Shown one piece after another: positions 51,038 through 61,166 of a stretch of DNA of 64,000 bases; within the stretch, counting starts at the first letter, position 1, and every line of letters starts with the position of its first letter. Position numbers and translations under genes: made by a program. The stretch comes from Sesamum alatum (Eukaryota; Streptophyta; Magnoliopsida; Lamiales; Pedaliaceae). Location of the stretch: contig JACGWO010000013.1 in assembly GCA_034509735.1 (NCBI GenBank), forward strand, positions 10,622,136 through 10,686,135, in the 5' to 3' direction. Under the pieces are notes generated by a model. The model was not told where the DNA came from. It searched no databases and was given only the letters and a program-made list of their open reading frames with translations.

Positions 51038-51846
51038 TCAACGACGGGAGTGCGATGGTCCAACCCCGGCCCCCTCATCGTCATGGTCCATGTCGTCATT
51101 GTCTAGGGCATGGGGGTCTGTTGGAGGCTGTGATGGGTCGGCAATCGAGGAGTTGGTCTGTATGGCCTTCATCATAGCCATCATGTCAATTATCATCGTC
51201 TCAAGTTGGACCATCCGATCCTCCATGTCCGGGTGTGGCGGTGGCGCTGGTGATGTGTAGGTTTGGCTAATAGCGTGGGCTTCAAAACCAAGGCCAAATA
51301 CACGACCCTTGTTCTTGCCCCCGACTGTTGCCAGCCACAGGTCATGTTCAGTCGTCGCCATCGAGCCCTTTGATTCGGCCGGAGTATCATGGCTTGAGGC
51401 TGGTGATCCTCCAGCAGCTTCTGGAACGTCTCTTGCAAAACAAACCAGAATATTATTATTATTCCAAAAAATTAATTTTTTATAACTCCATCTACTTCAC
51501 AGACCAACAAAGTTGTGCCTCCTGTAAAAGAAAATAATAATTAGCCAATTAAATATTAAATATTGACCAAAGCTTTAAGAAAAATTAAAATTACTTACCA
51601 TCTTCCTCTTGTGCATGCCGACTGAGGAAGATCCCCACGGTAGACAGTAGATGATGTTGCGAGGTTAGCGGACCGGTTGGCCTTGTTCTTGGCTAACTCA
51701 TTCTTGAATTCCTCGGTAGCCCAGTACAGCTGGAGCTGGCGCCAGACCTCATTCGCCAGCCATGCCGGTTTCACCAGAGACTGTCTGGCGAGGGTGAAGC
51801 GTTTGCGGACGAACTTGCCCACGAACATGTGAAATACCCGAAACAT
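51038..51846 (-). pseudogene. Plant transposase (Ptta/En-Spm) gene fragment
   Basis: Two exon-like parts on the minus strand. The first (51846-51600) reads RQSLVKPAWLANEVWRQL, YWATEEFKNELAKNKANR and then a degenerate SxxYRGDxPQSA stretch. This matches the region found in plant transposase proteins of the Ptta/En/Spm family, where it ends in a conserved KNKxNR...G...HA block. A GTAAGT donor lies at ~51598. The second (51437-51038) carries FQKLLEDH, then in another frame LWLATVGGKNKGRVFGLGFE, an acidic Met-rich helix and a stop at 51038. Frameshifts and the missing N-terminus make it a remnant. It may be the trace of a CACTA element or of a host gene derived from one. Confidence 0.72.
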
Positions 51847-51978
51847 GGACTCATCATCTGTAAGAGTACGTGGATTGTCCCGAGAGAGAGCGCGTGTGTG
51901 GATGTGCGATTTGTTTAAACATAAAACGTAAACATATATAAAATAATGTAATTTAAAGAACCGATCAAGGGGTGTTCC

Positions 51979-53599
51979 TGAAGGACAAGCGGATCCGCCC
52001 GGGGGCGCGAGCGGAAGCGAAAAAGCGAGAAATAGTGCGTAAATTTAAATCATATTTACATAAACGTATCCCAAGGGGTGTACCCTTGGGTGCTCAACCG
52101 GGCGTTCGATGTAGAATGTATTAATGTTAAAGGCATATATGTAATACATAGGGCATAGATAAATAGTAAATCAACCAAAGCGTAGTAAAACCGTTACCTT
52201 TGATGATTTACGTATACGCGGCTACTTGCGTTGTTCCTTCTCTAGAATGCTCACGAAATCCAAACGTATGGATTCTCCAAAGGTGATCCACACCACATCG
52301 GAAGAAACACACGTTCTCCTCCAAAGGAGCATTTCGGCCATGCTTAATATGGGAAGAAGTCCAATTTCTTCCTATTCCAAAATAAGAATTATTTCTCCTC
52401 TCGAGTCGAATTTAACGGACCGGGTTTTATCATAATCCAATTATGATGAGCCCAACATAAAATCCAATTTAATGTCCACTTAAATTATTCCCGTCGATCT
52501 TTTAATCCAATTAAAAGATCCAACATCTCAACTTTCCATATTTAATCAAAAATCCAATTTACTGATTAAACGAGGGCTCGATACAATATCGGCCCGTGTC
52601 CCACAAGGGCCCGTTACCATGGGTGGCTGTCTAACAACGGTCCATGGCACTAGAGACTAGGTGAATATTGGCGTGAACATTTAGGTGCCGATTCCGTACG
52701 GGTACGGTCCTTCTGTCTATCGTTTCCCAGCCTTAGTCTATGGTATGGAATTGGGCGTCGGTTCCCATCCTTGACTAGGCATCTATGCTTAATACTCGAG
52801 ACTACGTATGCTTCATTGCGTCGACTCAGGAAATCATTCCCTGTTCGACCAACCACTGTGGCCACAGCTTTAAATAGCATGAACGTGTCTCCGAGTGCAT
52901 AGGAGATACCTCTGTCGTATACTGACAGGGACGTATCCTCTTCTTGGAATCCACCGTCCTCGCTACACATTCCGACTGCACTGGACAAGGCTTATAATGA
53001 TCATCTTACAAAATGATCACCTCTTGCCAGATCCAAGATACAGCCGTCCTGTGCATGCGACTGCCATGATCCCCTCAAGTCTGAGGATTACTCCTGTACT
53101 ATCGGAACCGGGGAAAGCCAATCATACCGACCAAGCCTCCAAGGCTTCCATATGATGATCCCCGCGAGTCAGTCCAGTCGGCTCGACCCCAGTCGACCAA
53201 CCCATCAAGATCGTGTAGGCGTCCCACGCCTGTCGCCGATGAAACACGGCACTCATCCAATGAACACGACTCTTGACGCAAGTCTCAATAGGACTCTCGA
53301 TGCCCTGTCTCGAGGTCCTCGACTTGGAACGTTTCAGACCCAACTCTCAATCAGTTGGTTTCATGACCACCATCCAATGTGTGGCCCAACTGCACGAGTT
53401 ATTATCCATGGTTTGTGGACTTTGTTGCGATATAAGTTAAACACCATTTTAACAAATGTAAGATGAGCGCAACAAAGAAGGTACCATTGGTGACGAATAC
53501 TCATCTTATTCATAACATAATAATATTACATTTACATCAAGTTGTCAGATAGGTTACAAATCGCCAAACCTATTGGCTTTCTGGTCACCTATTCTAACA
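51979..53599 (-). mobile_element. Shortened copia A LTR (internal deletion)
   Basis: It starts tgaaggacaagcggatcc and ends cctattctaaca, both intact family A ends. It is only 1,621 bp because ~0.6 kb is missing after cacacgttctcct (~52320). The 5-bp flanks (GTTCC before, GTCAT after) do not match. Confidence 0.88.
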
Positions 53600-53621
53600 G
53601 TCATGAGGGTCCATCCTTCAT

Positions 53622-54018
53622 CATCAAGATCGTGTAGGCGTCCCACGCCTGTTGCCGATGAAATACGGCACTCATCCAATGAACACGACTCTTGATGCAA
53701 GTCTCAATAGGACTCTCGATGCCCTGTCTCGAGGTCCTCGACTTGGAAGATTTCAGACCCAACTCTCAATCAGTTGGTTTCATGACCACCATCCGATGCG
53801 TGGCCCAACTGCATGAGTTGTTAACTGTTGTCTATGGGCTTTGTTGCGATATAAGTAAAACACCGTTTTAACATACGTAAGATGAGCGCAACAAAGAAGG
53901 TACCATTAGTGACGAACACTCATCTTATTCATCACATAAAAATATTACATTTATATCAAGTTGTCAGATAGGTTACAAATCGCCAAACCTATTGGCTTTC
54001 TGGTCACCTATTCTAACA
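53622..54018 (-). mobile_element. Partial 3' LTR of right-hand copia A element
   Basis: The last ~397 bp of a family A LTR ending in attctaaca, directly followed by the polypurine complement atcccccacttgacc (54019-54033). It is separated by 22 bp of unrelated sequence from the LTR to its left. Confidence 0.85.
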
Positions 54019-54033
54019 ATCCCCCACTTGACC

Positions 54034-55660
54034 TAAAGCCAATCACCCATTGACCTCAAACCTCTTATCCAGATGGTGAGTATGGGTAACTTGCGACATG
54101 GGCTTAGCAAGTGGATCTGCTATGTTTTCTACAGAGCTGACTCGGTCCAACCGAAGTCACTCTTGCTATCCATCTCTCTAAGCAGATGGTAGCGTGTAAG
54201 ATTATGCTTGGATCGTGATGAGATCTCGGTTCCTTTGCTAGCGCTATCGCCCCATTTTTATCGTAGAAGATAACTACAGGCTTCCAAAGCCGCTAAGTAT
54301 TCAAAACTCTATGGTGGAGTCCACCATGGTAACCTACTTGGAACCCTTCCAAGTAACCACGCCACCATTTAGTCTCAATACAAAACCAAACTAAGACTTG
54401 GCATCATCGTCATCCGACTGGAAGCTAGTGCCGCTATAGCCTTCCAATATCAATTCTCCACCACCGTAGATCAAGAACATGTCCTTAGTCCTTTTCAGGT
54501 ACTTCAGGATAGTCTTGACCTCCAGTGTGCCTCCCCGGCACACGACTGATATCGACTAGTTACGCTCAAAGCGAAAGCCACATCAGGTCTAGTGCACTTA
54601 ACAACATACTGTATGCTACCTACGGCTGAAGCATAGGGGATGTCCAACATCCGTTTAAGCTCCTAATCAGTCTTAGGAGACTGCTTCTTGGATAACTTAA
54701 TTCCATGCCTCATAGGAAGGAATCCTCATTTTGAGTTCTCCATCTTGAATCTCTTCAAGAATTTCTCAATATACGAGGACTGGGCCATTCCTAACATCCT
54801 TCTAGATCTAGCCCTATAGATCTTGATGCCAAGGATATAGGATGCCTCGCCCATATCCTTCATGGAGAATTGCGTTGACAACCAAGCTTTAGTGGTACCC
54901 AACATCTTAGCATCATTCCCAATGATAAGATGTCATCCACGTAAAGCACTTGAAACGCAACTGATCTCCCACTGATCTTCTTGTATACACAAGGATCGAA
55001 CTCGTTCTTGATGAAATCATATCCCCGTATGACTTCATCAAACCGTATGTTCCAACTTCGGGAAGCTTGTTTGAGGCCACAGATGGACCTTGGGAGACGG
55101 CAAACCTTCTGCTTTTCTCCAACAGTTATGAAACCTTCCGGTTGATCCATATAGATCTCTTCCTCTACGAAACCGTTGAGGAAGGCCGTTTTCACGTCCA
55201 TCTATCATATTTCATACTCATACCATGCTGCTATGGCACGCAGTATTCGAATGGACTTAGCTATTGCTACAGGCGAGTAGGTTTCCTCAAAATCGACCCC
55301 GGGTCGCAGTGTATAACCTTTTGCCACAAGCCTGGCTTTAAAGGTTGTAACCTCCCCGTCAGCTCCAAGCATACGTTTGTAGACCCATTTACACCCTAAC
55401 GGGTTTTACCCCTTTGGGTGGGTCTACTAGGGTCCAAACCTGGTTTGTACCCATCGAGTCCATTTCGGGTTTCATGGCCTCAAGCCACTTATCCGAATCG
55501 ATGTCCGACATCGCTTCTCCGTACGTCTTTGGATCATTATCCAACTGACCGGTCAGGCCCAGAAATCCATACATATCAGGTGCATGGGATACTCTGGCCG
55601 ATCTACGGAGGACTGGAACATTATCAGTGGGAACTACCGGCTCAGATGCCACTGCCGCCT
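54034..55660 (-). pseudogene. Copia A reverse transcriptase/RNase H, right-hand element
   Basis: Read right to left: linker PVLRRSARVSHAPDMYGFLG (55600), SDIDSDKWLEAM and PPKGVKP, a stop near 55388, then the RT core MDVKTAFLNGFVEEEIYMDQ (55201), ICGLKQASRSW and LYVDDIL (~54930). A frameshift directly follows YVDD. RNase H continues in broken frames to 54040. Unlike the nested element, the RT core is present here. Confidence 0.88.
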
Positions 55661-55699
55661 CATGGGGTACCTCACTTGATTCCTTAAAGAGTACCTCAT

Positions 55700-56560
55700 C
55701 GCGCTAACTATCCGATGGAAAGCCCTTTTCCAAGAACACTGCGTTTCGCGAGATAAAAACCTTTTTGCTCAGGGGGATCATAGAAATAATACCCCGCAGT
55801 TTCTTTCGGATAGCCGATGAACCTGCATAAACTAGACCTCAAGTCCAGTTTATCTCCCACTAATCTCTTGACATATGCGGGGGAACCCCACACTTTCAAG
55901 TATTTGTAGGAGCCAGGCTTGTAATGCCATATCTCATATGGCATCTGGGATATCTTCTTAGATGGTGCCAAGTTCAAAACTTTGGCCGCCGTCTCAAGAG
56001 CGTATCCCCAGAAGGAAAGGGGGAGTTCGGTAAAACTCATCAAGGATCGGACCATGTCCAACAAGGTCCGATTCCTCCTTTTAGACACACCATTAAGCTG
56101 TGGTGTTCCAGGAGGGGTCCACTGAGAGAGAATCCCATTCTCTTTTAGATAATCAGTAAACTCACCACTCAAATACTCTCCACGTCGGTCCGACCGAAGG
56201 GCTTTGATCTTTTGACCGATTTGGTTCTCTACTTCAAGTCTGTATTCCTTAAACCTTCCAAAGACTTCAGACTTGTACCTCATCAGGTAAACATAACCAT
56301 ACCGTGAGTGATCATCAGTAAAGGTTATGAAATACGAGTACCCACCTTTAGCCTAAGTATTTAGTGGGCCACAGACATCCGTATGGATCAAATGAAACAG
56401 ACCATTGGCTAGCGTGCTTTGTCCAACAAAGGATTTCTTGGTCATCTTTCCTTTTAGACAGGATTCGCAGGTCGGTAGGTTGTCCAAATCGTCTATTTCT
56501 AGACTCTTTGAGTCTACCAACCTTCTTATTCTATCTTTAGAGATATGACCCAACCTCGCA
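55700..56560 (-). pseudogene. Copia A integrase, right-hand element
   Basis: The zinc finger part (GHISKDRIRRL, CESCLKGKM) lies at 56553-56450. A stop at 56353 interrupts the frame between GPLNT and the next domain. The core is open from 56283 to 55708 and includes RSDRRGEYLSGEFTDYL and NGVSKRRNRTLLDM. The second catalytic Asp is kept, but the third catalytic residue, Glu in the family motif NGVxERxNRTL, is Lys (AAA) here. This would abolish strand transfer. Confidence 0.88.
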
Positions 56561-56651
56561 TGCCATATCTGTGCGTTATTGTGATCATCACATTTTCATT
56601 TGTGTTCTGCAGTCATAATCCAATTAGACTGTTGAAGTATGTACAGACCGT

Positions 56652-57266
56652 TTACCAATGTACCAAGCAGATGAGAAATACCATCTTTAATAATAAAAAG
56701 TCGTTTTTATTGATGGTAAATGAAAATCCCTCCTTATCAAGGACTGGGATAGAAACAATGTTTTTAATCATGCTAGGTACATAGAAACAGTCGTTCAGTA
56801 TAACCCTAACATGACTACTGATGGCTAACTCTATTGACCCTACGGCTTCCGTAGCAACAGCCTTGCCATCCCCTAGCCTTAGGATCATCTCATCCTTGGT
56901 TAGCCTTCTGCTTCTTTGCAGTGCCTGCAAATCATTGCAGATGTGAGCACCACACCCAGTATCCAATACCCATGAAGCAAAATTATTTATCATGTTTACT
57001 TCAACCACAAACATACCTAGGTTGGAGAGGAGTTGTGGGCACTCCCTCTTCCAATGCCCCTTCCCGTGGCAATGCATGTAGACATCATTTGCCTTGTACC
57101 GCTGAGAACCATGGGCCTTCCCTTTCCCTTTGCTCGGTCCCACCGGAGTAACAGGGGTGCCTAGAGCGCGAGCAGGGGCCGCAACCGTCTTTCCTTTGCC
57201 CTTCTTCCTCTTCCAGCGTCCGGCCCTCTTGCCATTCGCCTTGGAGGTCGAAGCCTCTCCTATCAA
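56652..57266 (-). pseudogene. Copia A nucleocapsid/protease, right-hand element
   Basis: Open for 204 codons. Lys-rich stretch, zinc knuckle CMHCHGKGHWKREC (~57090), then the protease active site SWVLDTGCGAHICND (~56970) and the GAG-pre-integrase start with YVPSMIKNIVSI. A frameshift after KNDF (~56695) ends it. A stop at ~57303 separates it from gag. Confidence 0.88.
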
Positions 57267-57302
57267 TACTGCCGGCGCCGACTTATGGGTTGTTGCCTCG
57301 TA

Positions 57303-57877
57303 TTAGACCAACATGTTGATCAACTCATGAATAGACTTCTCAAGTCCGTTCATGTTGTAGTTTACAACAAACGGGTCATAGGATGGAGGAAGCGACTGGA
57401 GGATCACATCAATGTACGTGTCATTGTTAAGCCCAGCTTTAAGGTCCTCGAGTTTCTCCACTAGGGAGAGCATCTTGACCCCATGACTTTGTACAGACAC
57501 TCCTTCAGCAAGCTTGGTGCCAAAGGATGCTTTTGTGGCGGCATATCTAATATGCCTATCCGGAACCGCATAAATCTCGTTCATGCAGAACATTATGGCG
57601 GACACGTTGTCCAGCCTCTCATACTGCTTCTGGATATCGTTAGACATCAAAGCCAGTATGATACTGCATACTTTTCGGTTGTCCTCATGCCATGTCTCGA
57701 ACGTCAAACGTTCTTCTGGCATGGACCCCTCCGGTAAGTCACTCGGCGGCGACTCGTCCAAGACGTAGCTTTGGTTCTCGAAACTGAGGAAAATCCTCAG
57801 GTTTCTCAACCAATCCGAGTATTCGTTCCGTTGAATTTATTAGTCTCAAGTACCATGGTTAATGGATTCTTAGACAT
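57303..57877 (-). pseudogene. Copia A gag, right-hand element
   Basis: ATG at 57875-57877 (MSKNPLTMVLETNKFNGTN), a frameshift near 57820, then an open frame to 57303 with ALMSNDIQKQYERLD, DRHIRYAATKASFGTK and LPPSYDPFVVNYNMN. The frame ends LINMLV-stop. It is nearly complete and is the best guide to the full family A gag in this window. Confidence 0.88.
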
Positions 57878-59515
57878 ACCTACATTAATGAAAATGTAAA
57901 GCAGAAATGAGCAGATTATGGTAATATTATTGTTCAAGTTGAAGACTTGGTCTTTTAGTCTTTGACCCTCCCACTATTTATACGAAAGTCCGCCACTCTC
58001 AAGCGGAGTTTCGAAAAACCATTTCCTAGTGGGCTCGGGATCCACAAGCGTAATCTCCATGCCCCGCTTTTACGATTCACATGAAGAAGACCTCGTGGGA
58101 GATATCCAATATCATTCTCATCCAATGAGATTCCCAAGATATTTTGCCTCACCTATTCGCATGGTTCTGAGGACGCCAAGTGAACCATGTTACTCAGTGT
58201 TGGGCCCGACCCATCAACCAAATCATGCCTCAAACTATCGCCCCCCACGACTAGTGAGACAGGTAAACAGCGAGCGCAGTTTTTTTGTTCACAACAATGG
58301 TGCAGCTTTCCCCTAGTCTAAGTGTGCCACGACTCGTGAGACCACACTTGGGTAGTGGTAGCTTTCTCACCACGTTGTTGTGGAGGAAGGCTTGCACAGA
58401 TCAAAATACCATTTTGACCAAGTCCATTCTGGGCCTAATATTTAATTTGGTCCAACCAAATGAGAGTTTGTGTACGACTGAGATCTCATCACATTATGGT
58501 ATTTTAGCATGCATAAATATCCAATATTTAAAGCGATAAATAAATACGTCGCATGCATAAAACATAGCATACCCCTGTTAGGATGATCACAAGCCCAACC
58601 TATGCGACCCACTGAGCCCGCAGTGAGTCTATGGTCTGTCTAGGGTGGTCCTAAATTATTACAATAATAATATACCCATTGTCATTCCAATGGGTCTTGT
58701 AATGCTCCACCTTAGGGTCTCCGACTCCATATGCTTGTTAAAAATAAAACCTCACCAATCCTATCTACTCTCATTACAAATGAAAGTAATACATTGAAAA
58801 TAATAACAAGCCTTAACATCATGAGGCTGAAATACGGGATATGATAGTCCCCAAACAAGAGGCACACAGGCCCCACCCAACAGAAATGTAAACAACCATA
58901 CATTTTCCTCCATACACAAAGTTTAGGGCTCTTGTGATCATCCCATATTGATTCCATCAACGCACATAACACAATTATTCCAGATAATCATGATTGAACA
59001 AATGGATATTCCAAATATCCAAGTGATGTCCAACATCACAAAAGCATAAATATACAAATAATATGTAAAATTCAAATTTCAAATTTAATGGACATTACAA
59101 ACAATGCATCCAATGCATGTATTAATCCCAAATCAATTAAGCAAATTTGATCTAAGGAATAATCCAATTATTCCAAAATCAAATATGCAAAATTAATACA
59201 TTTTCAGAATAATGTGCAGAAAAAAATAGAAAATCAAATTTTCTTGAAAACGTCGAAAAACGTCACAAAACGGCCCAATCGTTGTGCCTGCCGGTCAGCC
59301 GCGCGCACAGGGCAGCGCGCGCGCCCCGTGCCGCGCTGGCTTGGGCCGGCAGCGGCTGCCTGCGCGCGGCCGCGGTATGCGCGGCCGCCCCTGCCAGCAC
59401 GCACGCTGGCAGGCACGCGCGCGCGCACCCGGTAGCGCGTCTGCTAGCCAATGACCGACTGGCAGGGGCGGCAGCCAACCGCTGTCGTTGCTGTCCATTT
59501 TTCCATATTTTTTTT
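57878..59515 (-). other. Copia A leader, right-hand element, cut at 59515
   Basis: Colinear with the leader of the nested copy, including the GC-rich block at 59262-59500. It stops a few bases beyond that block, and the sequence becomes a different copia gag. The remaining leader, primer-binding site and family A 5' LTR are absent. Confidence 0.85.
59262..59500. repeat. GC-rich block in copia A leader (copy 3)
   Basis: Intermediate in length between copies 1 and 2. The start (cggcc...gtgcctgccgg) and the end (ccgctg.cg.tgctgtcc) are conserved, and the middle varies. Confidence 0.85.
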
Positions 59516-59520
59516 CAACA

Positions 59521-59868
59521 TCATGATGCTGCATATCTCATATGCCGATCTTGTACCGCAAATAACTCTTGTAAGCGTACAAAGATTTCATATGCATGCT
59601 TAAGGTGTTCATGTTGCTTTTGCAGTTCATTGCTCATAGATGCTAGCATAAGGCAACGGGCCTTAAGGTCATCATCGATCCAACGTTGGAACGTCACACG
59701 TTCTTCGTCAGTCGAATCCTCGGGAAGCTCAGTGGGAGAACAAGATTCCAACACATAAGAGCGTTTCTCAGAATCTAAAATAATTTTGAGATTTCTAAGC
59801 CAGTCAGCATAGTTGGTTCCAACAAGTTTGTTTGTCTCAAGTATGGTAGCAAATGGACTTTTAGACAT
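59521..59868 (-). pseudogene. Copia family C gag, N-terminal part only
   Basis: 115 open codons from the ATG at 59866-59868 (MSKSPFATILETNKLVGTNY), with DWLRNLKIILDSE and LASMSNELQKQ. It is homologous to family A gag but clearly diverged. It ends at DRHMRYAAS, exactly where family A reads DRHIRYAAT, because the next bases are family A leader sequence. It is therefore a truncated gag in a chimeric element. Confidence 0.85.
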
Positions 59869-61154
59869 TTTCGATCTACAAGAAAGAACAGAAGAAACAA
59901 TGGAGATTTTAGCATTCTTTCAATCAATGTTAATTGAATTTACGATATGGTCTTTAATCATAAATTGTTCCCACTATTTATTCAAAATTCCATAAACACC
60001 CATATGGATTTTCGGGAAATATTTTTCCTAGTGGGCTTGAGGTCCATAGAACGAATTTCATACCCCACTGTTACGATTTGCATGAAAATAATTCTATGGG
60101 AGGTGACTTTCACCATTCTCATCTTATGAGATCCCCAAGGTGTTTTACCTTATTTTTCACATAATCCCAAGGACTCCAAGTGAATTATGTTACTCCATGT
60201 TAAGCGCAACCCATCTACCAAAAGACCCCCCACTATCGCCCTCCACGACTCGTGAGATAGAGTGATAGTAGGTAATCGACTTGTTCATAATGATAGAATA
60301 GCTTTTCACTACTTCCAAATCATTCCACAACTCGTGAGACAATAAATTGAAAGGTGATAGCATCTCATACTTTGTCACTATGGATGGAAGGTCTGGATTA
60401 TCAAATCCAATTTGATTTTATCCATCACGGGCTTAATATTTTAACTTGGACACTCCAAGATGAGGGTTCAAACCATTTGTTTACACAAGACTTCATCACG
60501 ATGTTTTATTCGTGTTTGATTGTTTATCATATACAATGTAAAGTGTAGGTATGAAAGTCAAGCAGAGCTATACATTTATTACACAAAGATATCACATATC
60601 ATATATGCAAATAATATCATGTATATATATTTAGATCCAATAAAACAAAAGAATTTAATTTCTTATGTTTAATCACATGATGTTTTTCATGGATTGAAAT
60701 TGAATTTTTTTTATGGCCACTTGATTCATAATGTCAAATTAATTTGGACTTTCCAGGAAATTTTTCTAATCATATTAAGAGAATATGTTGAATTTTCCTA
60801 ATCAAATTGAAAGTGAAAATTCAATTTTCTTTCTCAAATTATATCCATATATAAATTAGGAAAATAATATATATAGATATATTATTATTATCCTCAAATA
60901 AAAATAGAGTTGAGAATATAAAATGCTATTAAATCCGACCATGTAGGCGGAAGAATCCGATCATGTAGGCGGAAGAATCCGACCATGTAGGCGGAAGATG
61001 AAACACAATAGAATTAAATTTCAATAATTAAAATATGCCCAAGAATTAAATTCAACACATCAAGAGATTAACACATAAAATTAAATCGTTAAGCAATTTA
61101 ATCCGATTAAATCACATCAAACCAAAATAAATTCAATTGACTTGCATGACTGGG
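59869..61154 (-). other. Copia family C leader
   Basis: Untranslated region between primer-binding site and gag. It shares scattered blocks with the family A leader (cctagtgggcttg, ccacgactcgtgaga) but lacks the GC-rich block. Three 22-bp repeats lie at 60932-60997. Confidence 0.8.
60932..60997. repeat. Three 22-bp tandem repeats
   Basis: aatccgaccatgtaggcgga, then ag, repeated at 60932, 60954 and 60976, with one T-for-C change in the second copy. Confidence 0.95.
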
Positions 61155-61166
61155 CTCTGATACCAC
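61155..61166 (-). promoter_or_regulatory. Primer-binding site, family C
   Basis: On the minus strand it reads tggtatcagag, complementary to initiator tRNA-Met, adjacent to the LTR at 61167. Confidence 0.85.
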
